Source of the DNA: Caballeronia concitans
GTDB taxonomy: Bacteria; Pseudomonadota; Gammaproteobacteria; Burkholderiales; Burkholderiaceae
Assembly (NCBI RefSeq): GCF_001544615.1
Contig: NZ_FCNV02000008.1
Coordinates: forward strand, 124,001-188,000
Length of the DNA stretch: 64,000 nt
Direction: 5' to 3'
Shown here: positions 47,189-55,660 of the stretch, in pieces
Position numbering within the stretch: the first letter of the stretch is position 1
Layout: each line of letters starts with the position of its first letter
Translations under genes and position numbers: made by a program
Notes under the pieces: model-generated
Databases searched by the model: none
Told to the model about the DNA's origin: nothing
The model's input: the letters and a program-made list of their open reading frames with translations, nothing else

Positions 47189-48876
47189 CGTCGTTCGCAT
47201 GGGACGCGCAAGAGCTTGCCGCCATTGTTGACCGAGTCCATTTCGTCGTCGCCGATAGCGATGTTTTCGAACCTCGATGCGAGATTCGCCTGCGCGTATT
47301 CGCGCACACGCGCTTCGATGGAGCGGTCGTAGTCGGGACGCACGTAATGGATGCCGCCCGTTGGCGTCTTGAGCAAGGTGCCGTCGCGTGCGATGAGTTC
47401 GCCGTCCTTGAACACGAACGCGGGCGACGTGAACATGCGCTCGCGATTCGCGTCTTCGCGATACACCGCGATATCCGCCGCCGCACCTGCGCCCAGATGG
47501 CCGCGATCCTTGAGACCCAAGAGACGCGCGGGACCCGCGCGCGTGATGATCGCGATCTCGTATAGCGAGAATTCACGCGTGATTTCGCTCAGCACGCTGG
47601 CGGCTTTGGCATCGGCATGTAGCTTGTCGAGTTGTTCGTCGCGGAACGGCTTGTCAGTAAGCAGGCGGATCAGATGCGGATAACTCGTGAAGGGCGCGCC
47701 GTTCGGATGATCGGTCGTCATCGAGACACGCCACAGATCGTCGACGAGCAGAAAGATTTCCAGCCCGATGATCCATTGCAGCGCATTGACGAAACTTTCT
47801 TCGCGATACCGAAACGGTACGACGCCGCAGCCGCCGTCGCATTCGATATCGCCGAGCACCCACTTACGCGGGTGGGCAAGCGGCGCATTGCGGAACTGCA
47901 TCATGGTGTCGCCGGATGCGGAGACGGTCTGGCCGAACATGATCTGCCCGACATCGATGGTCACGTTGGGCCGCGCATTGACCGCTTCGGCAATCGCGCG
48001 CGCGCCCGAAGAGAATTTGCGCGCGCCTTCGGTTCCATAGCTATGAAACTGAATATGCGTGAGATGGATGGGCAGGCCATCGGATGCGTCCATCGTCGCG
48101 ATGGTCGATTGCACATTGCCCGGCACGCCCAGATTGCTCGCATGCACATGCAACGGATGCGGCACCTGCAACTCACTCAGCGCACGCGTCAACGTTCTCA
48201 GTACATCGCGCGGCGTGATGCCGTAATGCACGTGTGCTTCATCGAGATCGAGTGAACGTTGATTGAACTTGAATGCGGATATACCGCCGGGATTCACCAC
48301 CTTGACGCCGAGCGCCTTGTTCGCATCGATGGTCCAGCCCACGTAATCGCGCATGTGCTCGAAGTCTTCGTGCGCGGCGAGCATTTGCAGAAAGAGTTCG
48401 TCGTTGCCCATCATCACGTAGGCGCCGTGATCGATGATCGGCGTATCGCCCATTTCCAGATGCGTGTGGCGCGCATTCGATGCGACCATTGCCGGCTCGA
48501 ATGCGGCCGTATAGCCCATTTCCGCGTAGCGATAGCCGGTAGCAAGCGTTCCGGGCGTGCATGTGCCGCATGAAGGCAGACGCATGTAGCGGCCTTCGTC
48601 GGGCTTGTCGGGTACGGCGCGCGCATCGTTGCGATGATCTTCCGGCAAGAGCAGGCGAGAGAGATTCGTCTTGCCGCCGCCGATATGCGAATGGAGGTCG
48701 ATTCCGCCCGCCATCACGATCATGCCGCTTGCGTCGAAATCGCGTTCGGGCGCGATGCTTTCGCCCTCAGCATCATCGACGATTCGGCCATCGCGAATAT
48801 AGAGATCGCGACGTTCGCCATCGATGCCATTGGCCGGATCATAAACAACGCCGCCTTTGATGCGCGAGAGCGTCAT
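47185..48876 (-). CDS. fhcA: Formylmethanofuran hydrolase subunit A
   Basis: The catalytic subunit of the Fhc complex, a zinc amidohydrolase-fold protein that releases formate from formylmethanofuran. The 563-aa protein has metal ligands His62 and His64 in IDLHSHIGGG and PLHVHASNLG, and a VSMTTDHPNGAPF segment for the active-site Asp. It is homologous to FmdA/FwdA but works in the oxidative direction in bacteria. The stop overlaps the fhcD start. Confidence 0.95.
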   Translation of the reverse strand: MTLSRIKGGVVYDPANGIDGERRDLYIRDGRIVDDAEGESIAPERDFDASGMIVMAGGIDLHSHIGGGKTNLSRLLLPEDHRNDARAVPDKPDEGRYMRLPSCGTCTPGTLATGYRYAEMGYTAAFEPAMVASNARHTHLEMGDTPIIDHGAYVMMGNDELFLQMLAAHEDFEHMRDYVGWTIDANKALGVKVVNPGGISAFKFNQRSLDLDEAHVHYGITPRDVLRTLTRALSELQVPHPLHVHASNLGVPGNVQSTIATMDASDGLPIHLTHIQFHSYGTEGARKFSSGARAIAEAVNARPNVTIDVGQIMFGQTVSASGDTMMQFRNAPLAHPRKWVLGDIECDGGCGVVPFRYREESFVNALQWIIGLEIFLLVDDLWRVSMTTDHPNGAPFTSYPHLIRLLTDKPFRDEQLDKLHADAKAASVLSEITREFSLYEIAIITRAGPARLLGLKDRGHLGAGAAADIAVYREDANRERMFTSPAFVFKDGELIARDGTLLKTPTGGIHYVRPDYDRSIEARVREYAQANLASRFENIAIGDDEMDSVNNGGKLLRVPCERR

Positions 48877-50144
48877 GACGATGACCTCGCGGCGCTGATC
48901 ATTTCGCCGACGACAGCGGCGACGCTCGGCAAGCCTGCATTGCGTGCGGGCACGATCGGCACGACCACCGATGCATCGACGCGAAAGAGATGTCCGCTGC
49001 TATCCATGCCAGGCGTCGCGACGGGTATGAATACGGTGGGTGCTTTGCGTTCAGCGAGCATCGTGGCGGGGTGGCCGAGGATGATGACGGGCACGTCGTC
49101 GTCGAGCGAAGAGGGCAGCGGTTGCGGCTCGAAACTCGATATCCACAGGAACGTATCGATCTCCTTGCGACGCAACATATCGTCGGTGCGATAACGATGC
49201 GGATCATGATCGAGCGGCAGACCGTACGCGATGCGCGTGCGCAGCGGAAAGCCCGAGAGCCACGTCACAGTCTGGTTGACCGTGAGCGCGCCGTCGTCGC
49301 CGGTGAGGGCGAGTGCGCCTGCTCGCACCGTACGGTTCATGGTCTTGACGATGCGATTGATTGCTTCGATAGCGAGCGCCGCGTGCGGAGTCGGCAATGC
49401 GGCGGGCTCGTAGATGAACGCGGTATAGCGTGCGGCGTGGATGCGCTTGATCAGCGCGTCGAGTGCATGCGCGGTGCGCGGGTCGGAGAGCGCGTCGGCG
49501 CTGCGGCCTTCGACGAGTGCGGACCAGAGTGCGAGTATGTCGAAGGTATCGGCGTCTTCGAGGATGACGTCGGCATCCGTGGCGGCTGCATGAGCGGCTT
49601 TGCATCCGACGAAGACGATATTCGCTTGACGTTCGGGTTCGAGCACGCGTTCATAGAAGCGCGGATACCGGCGTGATGGCTCGCATGCGATGACGACGAT
49701 GAGATCCGCGCGCGAGCGTATTTCGGAGAGCGTGGTGAAGAGCGCGCCGCGATCCTGGAGTGCGAGCGTGCTGGCGGCGAGTGAGTCGCCGTGCATGTGA
49801 TCGACGATGGCGCCGCTGTGTGCGGCGAGTTCATAGAGCGCGCGAGCGCCGGCTACGTCGGTGGCGAGTCCGCTGAAGAGCGGCCGACGTGCGTGCGACA
49901 GGATTTCCGCGACACGCGAGAGCGCCGACGCGAGATCGGTGTCGTGGGCGTCGATCTGGGGACGGCGGCTGCCGTCGTGCTCGCTGAATGTCGCAAGCGC
50001 TTGCGTCATGCGTGGACACGCGGTGTTTGACGCTTCTGCGCGCGCGTCGGCGGTGTCGGTCAACGTGATGTCTTCGCATAGCAGCGGGCAGAATGGACAG
50101 GTCCAGGTTTTTTTTGCTTGCGCGGGCGTTTGAGTGGGGGGCAT
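48873..50144 (-). CDS. fhcB: Formyltransferase/hydrolase complex subunit B
   Basis: A 423-aa homologue of the molybdopterin-binding FwdB/FmdB subunit. Bacterial members have lost redox function and serve as structural partner of FhcA. The N-terminal Cys16, Cys19 and Cys23 (TCPFCPLLCEDI) that bind a cluster in methanogens are present, while the later part is shortened. First gene of the operon; its promoter must lie in the 36 bp before the large inverted repeat or within it. Confidence 0.92.
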   Translation of the reverse strand: MPPTQTPAQAKKTWTCPFCPLLCEDITLTDTADARAEASNTACPRMTQALATFSEHDGSRRPQIDAHDTDLASALSRVAEILSHARRPLFSGLATDVAGARALYELAAHSGAIVDHMHGDSLAASTLALQDRGALFTTLSEIRSRADLIVVIACEPSRRYPRFYERVLEPERQANIVFVGCKAAHAAATDADVILEDADTFDILALWSALVEGRSADALSDPRTAHALDALIKRIHAARYTAFIYEPAALPTPHAALAIEAINRIVKTMNRTVRAGALALTGDDGALTVNQTVTWLSGFPLRTRIAYGLPLDHDPHRYRTDDMLRRKEIDTFLWISSFEPQPLPSSLDDDVPVIILGHPATMLAERKAPTVFIPVATPGMDSSGHLFRVDASVVVPIVPARNAGLPSVAAVVGEMISAARSSS

Positions 50145-50872
50145 GGTCGGCGAGGTTTAGCAACCTTTATGCCGATATTTTTCGCTGGCGCTCGCGTTTC
50201 GGGTTTGCTTCGTTTATTCGCGTCGGTCTATTAGGTCGCCCCTCCCCGGGGCGGGGGTCACTTTCTTTGCTGCTGCAAAGAAAGTAACCAAAGAAAGCAG
50301 CTTTTCTGGCCCAAAGCACTGACTGTGTGGTCACTCCGTAGAACGAGATTGGCACTCAGCTTGACACAGCCTTGAATCACCTTCCGCGCCCACTGAGCGC
50401 CACGTCCTCCGAGCCCCCTGGCTCGTTAACACCGAGCGTGCGCTGGCGCGTCGCGTAACGCATAGCGTAATTTTCGAGTCGAGCGAAGCGTCCCGCTGGT
50501 TTTGTCGAGCCGAGGGGCTCGGAGGACGTTAGTCGTCAGCGGGCGTGGAGGGTGATTCAAGGCTCTATCAAGCTGAGTGCCGATCTCGTTCTACCGAGTG
50601 CACCGTCAGTCTGAACCGCGGGAAGAGAAGCTGCTTTCTTTGGTTACTTTCTTTGCAGCAGCAAAGAAAGTGACCCCCGCCCCGGGGAGGGGCGCACTAA
50701 TAGACCGACGCGAAAAAACGAAGAAACCAGAAAACCCGAGCGCGAGCGAACTTTAGACCGACGCGAAAAGAACAAACCGACAACTGATTGAAACACACTG
50801 TCACGCCAAGGAAGCACCGCAACAAAAAAACGCGAGCCAGGCGAGCCAAAACCCGGTGGCATAAAAATTGAG
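50145..50872. other. 728-bp intergenic region carrying the large inverted repeat
   Basis: This lies between fhcB and the HisA-like gene, both leftward. Only the first 35 bp and the last 120 bp are outside the inverted repeat. Short frames inside the repeat are not genes. The last part (50750-50872) is AT-rich, with GCGAGCC direct repeats and an A-run at about 50824-50830, but no hairpin. Confidence 0.6.
50180..50749. repeat. Large inverted repeat, arms about 285 bp
   Basis: The two halves (about 50180-50464 and 50467-50749) are close reverse complements. The best-kept cores are CGCCCCTCCCCGGGGCGGGG and CTTTCTTTGCTGCTGCAAAG blocks, a CGAGCC/GGCTCG pair near the centre, and TTCGCGTCGGTCTA (50217-50230), whose complement is at 50701-50714 and again at 50754-50767. 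There is no transposase frame. It looks like a MITE-like or intergenic repeat family member; AAAGAAAGTAACC words of this kind recur in Burkholderiaceae. Copy number cannot be tested here. Confidence 0.8.
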
Positions 50873-51586
50873 TCACTCGAACACCGACCGCCCAAGCCGA
50901 AGCTCATGGATAGCAGAACCCACAAGCCACCCCCACGCGCCAGCGTGTCCAACCAGTGCAACATCGTCACCATGACGAACCCCGCCAGCGCCGATCAAAC
51001 AGCGCTCGCCCGCTGCTGCGCGCACAGAGCCAAAGGTATCCATATCAGGTCCATCGTGAGCGCCAACACGATCCAGCGTCATGACGATCACGCGCGCCGG
51101 CCACCAGGCGCTATCCCCGTGCGATGCGCCAAGCGCCCGCCCTCCACGATAATCCAGCGAAAGAATCGGCTCGTAACCGGCCGCGTCCGCCTCGGCGATA
51201 GCACGCGCATCAGTCAAAGTCTCCGTGCCGAACACAGGCACCAACGACGCAGCAGCGCCACCGCATCGCAAGGAAACACGCTCGAACAAGGCCCGCATCG
51301 ATGCAAAGTCACTAAAGCCCGCATCGAGCCAGATCGCAACGTCCTCGCCCAACGCAACGCACAGCGCAGCAAGCACATCGACATGTGCGCCGCGATCAAG
51401 AATCGCGCCGAGGTCTGCCACGTACAAGGTGCGCGCGCCCGTCGCGTGCAGCATCGCATGGGCGATATCGATCGGATCGCTCGTTGCGCACAACGAAGAC
51501 CGAATCGGCCGATAGCGCGAACGCTCGCCGCGCACCGCGTGCACCACGTGGCCGTCGAGCAGATCGAGAACAGGTATCACCTGCAT
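50873..51586 (-). CDS. HisA-like TIM-barrel protein of the C1 cofactor cluster
   Basis: A 237-aa barrel related to HisA (PVLDLLDG start with the Asp8 equivalent, SLDYRGGRALG and IGAGGVRHGDDV phosphate-binding loop). It is not housekeeping HisA: it lies with methanofuran-type genes and differs in substrate loops. Such HisA/HisF-related proteins occur in bacterial H4MPT clusters and probably act in cofactor synthesis, with the reaction unknown. Its ATG lies two bases from the ATG of the divergent ATP-grasp gene. Confidence 0.8.
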   Translation of the reverse strand: MQVIPVLDLLDGHVVHAVRGERSRYRPIRSSLCATSDPIDIAHAMLHATGARTLYVADLGAILDRGAHVDVLAALCVALGEDVAIWLDAGFSDFASMRALFERVSLRCGGAAASLVPVFGTETLTDARAIAEADAAGYEPILSLDYRGGRALGASHGDSAWWPARVIVMTLDRVGAHDGPDMDTFGSVRAAAGERCLIGAGGVRHGDDVALVGHAGAWGWLVGSAIHELRLGRSVFE

Positions 51587-51588
51587 GG

Positions 51589-52632
51589 ATGGCTTTTCCG
51601 TTGACCAAAATATTCGTATTCGAGTATCTCACCGGAGGCGGCATCGATCCGGACATCGCGAGCACAGCGAGCCTCGCGGACCTCAGCGCGCTCATCGTCG
51701 AAGGCCGCGTCATGCGCGATGCCATCGCAGCCGACTTGCGCGCGCTGCCCGGCATCGACGTGACCGTCGCGAGTTCACGCTTCGAGCAGATCGATGATCG
51801 CTATCCTCATCGACGCGCGCAAGCAGGGGAAGCCATCACGCATTTCGTATCGCGCGTCGCGCGCGAGCACGATTACGCACTCGTCGTCGCGCCCGAATGC
51901 GACGGCCTGCTGCTGCGCTTCCACGATGCCGTCGGCACTGCACGCTGGCTCGGTTGCGGCAAGGAAATCATCCGCATGACGTCGAGCAAGAGCGCGACGG
52001 CAGCGTGTCTCGAAGCGCATGGCATCGCCGCGACGCCCGCGCTCGAGCCGGAGCAGGCCGCATCGTCCAGGGCCATGCAATGGGTCGTCAAGCCCGACGA
52101 CGGCGCAGGCGGTCTCGACACTTATGTCTATGACGACCTCGACGCCGCGCTAATGGAATACGAAGCGCGCGCGGCAGCAGGGCGCAACCCCGTCTTGCAG
52201 GAATGGATCCACGGCGAGCCGTTAAGCCTCTCCATCATCTGCAACGATGAAGGCGCGCGGCTCGTTTCGATCAATCGTCAGTGCATCGGCATTTGCAACG
52301 ACGCGCAGTCGGATCGCCGCGAACGCATCGTTCAGTTCGATGGCGTCGAGGCCGATTACATCGATCGTGATAGCGCGCAAGGGCGCGTGCTCGAACGCCT
52401 CGCGCTGCGTGTCGCCGATGCGCTGCCCGGCTTGCGGGGCTTCACGGGCATCGACGTCGTGTGGAATGAAGAACGCGGACCCGTGGTCATCGAAGTCAAT
52501 CCGCGGCTGACCGTGGCTTACGCGGAAATCAGCAAGCGGCGCAATCTCGCGGCGCAACTGCTCGCGGCGCATCGTGTGTCAGGCTTCGAACACGATGACA
52601 CGCGCCTGCGGGAACACGGAGCCTCAACGTGA
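51589..52632 (+). CDS. ATP-grasp ligase of the methylofuran/C1 cluster (MfnD-like)
   Basis: A 347-aa ATP-grasp enzyme with the N-terminal IFVFEYLTGGGID found in this family, the ATP-binding WVVKPDDGAGGLDTYVY and the metal-binding VVIEVNPRLTVAYAEIS. Archaeal MfnD adds glutamate to tyramine for methanofuran, and this relative could add glutamate to a tyrosine-based precursor. The start ATG at 51589 is followed by the family start; a longer frame overlaps the divergent HisA-like gene. Its TGA overlaps the GTG of the next gene. Confidence 0.82.
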   Translation: MAFPLTKIFVFEYLTGGGIDPDIASTASLADLSALIVEGRVMRDAIAADLRALPGIDVTVASSRFEQIDDRYPHRRAQAGEAITHFVSRVAREHDYALVVAPECDGLLLRFHDAVGTARWLGCGKEIIRMTSSKSATAACLEAHGIAATPALEPEQAASSRAMQWVVKPDDGAGGLDTYVYDDLDAALMEYEARAAAGRNPVLQEWIHGEPLSLSIICNDEGARLVSINRQCIGICNDAQSDRRERIVQFDGVEADYIDRDSAQGRVLERLALRVADALPGLRGFTGIDVVWNEERGPVVIEVNPRLTVAYAEISKRRNLAAQLLAAHRVSGFEHDDTRLREHGAST

Positions 52633-53726
52633 CCGCGCGCGCCGGCGATGCGCCGGTGTTCGGCTGGGACGTGGGCGGCGCGCACGTCAAGGTGTCGATG
52701 GCGCGCATGGGCGCGCTCGTCGATGTCGCGCAATGGGCATGTCCGCTCTGGCAAGGCATCGCGCATCTCGAACGTGCGATCGAATGCGCGCTGGAACGCT
52801 GGCCCGATGCAACGCATGCATCCGCACGGCACGCGGTCACGATGACCGGCGAGATGGTCGATCTCTTCCCCGACCGCGCCGAAGGCGTGCGCGCGCTCAC
52901 ACGCACGCTCGCGCAACGGCTCGGTCCGCGCACCCTGTTCTATGGCGGCGAATCGAACTGGCTCGCGCGCTCCGCTTGCGCCGATGGCTGGCGCAAGGTC
53001 GCATCGGCAAACTGGCTTGCAACTGCGCAATGGGTCGCGACGCGCGTGCCCGACGCATTGCTCGTCGATATCGGCAGCACGACCACCGACATCATTCCGA
53101 TCATCGATGGCCGCATCGCCGCACGCGGCACGAACGATGCGCAACGTCTCGCCAGCGGCGAACTCGTGTATCAGGGCATCGTGCGAACCCCTTTGTGCGG
53201 CGTCGCACATCGCATTGCATTTCGCGGCGAAAGCACCGGCGTGATGAACGAATGGTTCGCCACGACAGCGGACGTCTATCGTCTGACAGGAGAGTTGCTC
53301 GAAGCGCACGATCAGCACGCGAGCGCCGACAACGGCCCGAAGACCGAGGCCGCGAGCCGCGCGCGCATTGCGCGAATGATCGGACGCGATGCAGGCGATG
53401 CCAGCGCCGACGAATGGCGACGCTTCGCGCTCGCGTGGCGGCACGAGCAATTGCGCACGCTCGAAGCGAGCCTTGCGCGCGTCAGTGCGCAACATGCTTC
53501 GTCGATGCGGGCGCCGATCATCGGTGCAGGTTGCGGACGCTTTCTTGCTGAAGCGCTCGCGCGGCAGGAGGCGCGCGGGTATATCGACTTCGCGCGGCTC
53601 GCGGGCGTGTCGAATGCTGATGACGAACGCGCGGAATGGGCTTCGACGTGCGCGCCGAGCGTGGCGGTTGCGTTGCTCGCATCGTCGCCTTTTGCAGTGA
53701 CGACAACGAATCTCGAACGAGGATGA
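52629..53726 (+). CDS. Hydantoinase/oxoprolinase-like protein (MfnF-like)
   Basis: A 365-aa protein of the ASKHA-like type known in bacteria as a probable H4MPT-linked C1 transfer pathway protein. VFGWDVGGAHVK and VDIGSTTTDIIPI are the nucleotide-binding phosphate loops. Its archaeal relative MfnF couples the furan and tyramine-glutamate parts of methanofuran. The GTG at 52629 overlaps the ATP-grasp stop (GTGA). The neighbours MfnD-, MfnE- and MfnB-like genes support the same pathway. Confidence 0.82.
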   Translation: MTARAGDAPVFGWDVGGAHVKVSMARMGALVDVAQWACPLWQGIAHLERAIECALERWPDATHASARHAVTMTGEMVDLFPDRAEGVRALTRTLAQRLGPRTLFYGGESNWLARSACADGWRKVASANWLATAQWVATRVPDALLVDIGSTTTDIIPIIDGRIAARGTNDAQRLASGELVYQGIVRTPLCGVAHRIAFRGESTGVMNEWFATTADVYRLTGELLEAHDQHASADNGPKTEAASRARIARMIGRDAGDASADEWRRFALAWRHEQLRTLEASLARVSAQHASSMRAPIIGAGCGRFLAEALARQEARGYIDFARLAGVSNADDERAEWASTCAPSVAVALLASSPFAVTTTNLERG

Positions 53727-53730
53727 CGCG

Positions 53731-54318
53731 ATGTGGGTGGTCAAGATCGGGGGAAGCCTGAGTCACGATCCGGCGCTGCGCGAATGGCTGATGCGGCTAT
53801 GGGAAGTGGGCGGCGGGCGCGTCGTGATCGTGCCGGGCGGCGGAGATTTCGCGGATGCGGTGCGCCAGTATCAGCGCGAATGGGGCTTCGACGATCTCGC
53901 GGCTCACAACATGTGCCTGCTCGCGATGGCGCAATACGCGATCCTCATGCAAGGCGTCGTGCCCGAGCTCGTGCTTGCATCGAATGAAGAACGCATACGC
54001 CGCGCATTACGCGACGGCCGCGTGGCCATATGGGTGCCGACGGACCTCATGCGCACGACGCCCGACTCGATGACCAACTGGGACACCACATCCGACAGCC
54101 TCGCCGCATGGCTTTCCACGACGCTCAACGCGGAACGTCTGATGATCGTGAAATCATGCGATGTCGAAGCGCACGCGCCGCTCGAAGCGCTCGCCGCGAA
54201 TGGCATCGTCGACCGGCGTTTTCCCGCTTACGTGCGCGACGCGAATTATCTCGTCGAAGTCTTCAGCAAAGGCGATGCATCGCGCATGAGAGAGAGGCTG
54301 CTCGCGTTTCAGGCCTGA
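53731..54318 (+). CDS. Amino-acid-kinase-fold protein (MfnE-like)
   Basis: A 195-aa member of the aspartate/glutamate/uridylate kinase fold. WVVKIGGSLS is the phosphate-binding start and VIVPGGGDFADAVR the substrate loop; SCDVEAHAPLE follows later. Archaeal MfnE phosphorylates the aminomethylfuran phosphate intermediate to a diphosphate. It is 4 bp after the MfnF-like gene. Its last 10 bases overlap the end of the convergent mfnB. Confidence 0.82.
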   Translation: MWVVKIGGSLSHDPALREWLMRLWEVGGGRVVIVPGGGDFADAVRQYQREWGFDDLAAHNMCLLAMAQYAILMQGVVPELVLASNEERIRRALRDGRVAIWVPTDLMRTTPDSMTNWDTTSDSLAAWLSTTLNAERLMIVKSCDVEAHAPLEALAANGIVDRRFPAYVRDANYLVEVFSKGDASRMRERLLAFQA

Positions 54319-55016
54319 GCGGCCATGCGTTCGCCATGCAACGCACGCGCCCACTGCTGCACGCGCTGCGGATCGAGACGGCCCGTGCGGCCTTCGCGTT
54401 CATCGCATAGCGCGCCTCTGAAGCCCGCGATATCCGGCGCAAGCGCGCGGATTCTATCCAGGTCCGACCAGCCGAGCGAACCGGCAAGCGCGGTCATCGT
54501 GCCGCGCGCGCGTGCCTGTGCCATGCATTCCGCCAACGTCGCGACATCGACGCAATCGAACAGCGTGCGGCCGTTCTTGCTCGCCGTATCGAACACGATG
54601 CCGACGAAGCCGAGTTGCGCAGCAAGCGTCGCGAGTTCGCGATCCACGCCTTCATCGGATAGCAGCACGGGCACGACCGACGCAGGCAAACCCGCGAGAT
54701 GACGCAAGCATTCGGCGGCGCGCGGTCCCGGCGCGACACCGACCTTCACGTAATCGACGCCCGCAGCCGCGACTTCCAGCACGCGATGCGTGATCTCGTC
54801 GAGCGCATCGTTCGGCAAGTCGCCGATGGTCGCGCTGATCGGCCTCACCGCATATTGCGCCCGCAACGCACGCACGATGCGCGCGATGTCGTCCATCGCG
54901 ACGCCGCCGAGCGCGCCTGCACGCGGCTCCTTCAAATCGATGAGTTCGGCTCCGGCTTGAGCGGCATCGAATGCTTCATCCGCTGAGCGAACGCTCGCGA
55001 GCAAGGCGGTCATCAT
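54309..55016 (-). CDS. mfnB: (5-formylfuran-3-yl)methyl phosphate synthase MfnB
   Basis: Makes the furan building block of methanofuran from two glyceraldehyde 3-phosphates. The 235-aa barrel has Lys29 in AELIDLKEPRAGALGG, Lys91 in DYVKVGVAPGP, and Lys147 in FDTASKNGRTLFD, matching the catalytic lysines of the archaeal enzyme. ATGs at 55016 and 55013 adjoin; GGAG stands just before. It follows the DUF447 gene by 19 bp on the same strand. Confidence 0.88.
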   Translation of the reverse strand: MMTALLASVRSADEAFDAAQAGAELIDLKEPRAGALGGVAMDDIARIVRALRAQYAVRPISATIGDLPNDALDEITHRVLEVAAAGVDYVKVGVAPGPRAAECLRHLAGLPASVVPVLLSDEGVDRELATLAAQLGFVGIVFDTASKNGRTLFDCVDVATLAECMAQARARGTMTALAGSLGWSDLDRIRALAPDIAGFRGALCDEREGRTGRLDPQRVQQWARALHGERMAAQA

Positions 55017-55035
55017 CCAACTCCATGAAATTGCG

Positions 55036-55602
55036 TCATTCACTCGGTTTTGCGCGATGTTGTTCGATGGCCTGCAAGAGCCAGTTCCATGCAGTGCGTT
55101 CCGCATCGCCCGCGGTTTTGTCGATGGCGATACGCAGATAGGCAATCTCGCTATCCACTTTTTCGGGCGGCAACATGAAGAGCCGGCTCACGAGAATCGC
55201 CCCTTCAACGACAGCCGCTTGCGCACGATTGAAGCCCGGAAAAGGCGCATGCGTTTCGCGATGCACGCATGCCATGCGCAATACGGGACGCGTTTCGTCG
55301 TCGCGCAGTTCGCTCAAGCGGAGTTCCGTATGCGCGAGCGTATCGGCAAGACGCACGCTCTGCACTTGCGTTGCGACGACCGTCGGCCAGTCGCGTTGAA
55401 TGCCCGTCACGCAGCCCGCAAACACGCGTACGTCCGTCGTCGTGTTGATGACGGCGCTTTGCGTCGCGACGATGTTGTCCAGCGTGACCGATGGACGGAA
55501 CGGCGCAAGAATCGCGAAGCCTTCTTCGAAACGCACGCCCATCGGCGCGATATGCGGCCGCCCATCGCGGTCCGCGGTCGTGACGATGGTCTCGTAGATC
55601 AT
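55036..55602 (-). CDS. DUF447-family protein of the C1 cofactor cluster
   Basis: A 188-aa protein with a flavin-reductase-like split barrel. Recognisable parts are MIYETIVTTADRDGRPHIAPMGVRF, FRPSVTLDNIVATQSAVINTT and an AQAAVVEGAILVSRL helix. DUF447 genes are found with archaeal-type C1 genes in methylotrophs and in methanogens; the reaction is not established. Start at 55602; the frame runs upstream across pqqA on a different phase, but that part is not coding in this frame. It is 58 bp downstream of pqqA. Confidence 0.82.
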   Translation of the reverse strand: MIYETIVTTADRDGRPHIAPMGVRFEEGFAILAPFRPSVTLDNIVATQSAVINTTTDVRVFAGCVTGIQRDWPTVVATQVQSVRLADTLAHTELRLSELRDDETRPVLRMACVHRETHAPFPGFNRAQAAVVEGAILVSRLFMLPPEKVDSEIAYLRIAIDKTAGDAERTAWNWLLQAIEQHRAKPSE

Positions 55603-55660
55603 GATCGAAATTGAAGCCGCACGAAGCGTCGAGGCGATGCCCCGTGCGGGCTGATCCGCT

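Noticed and set aside
50180-50749. Insertion sequence
   Set aside because: There is no transposase frame between or beside the arms, and no target duplication could be seen.
50644-50973. 109-aa frame in the right arm of the inverted repeat
   Set aside because: Its sequence mirrors the frame in the left arm because of the repeat, it runs into the HisA-like gene, and it has no ribosome site.
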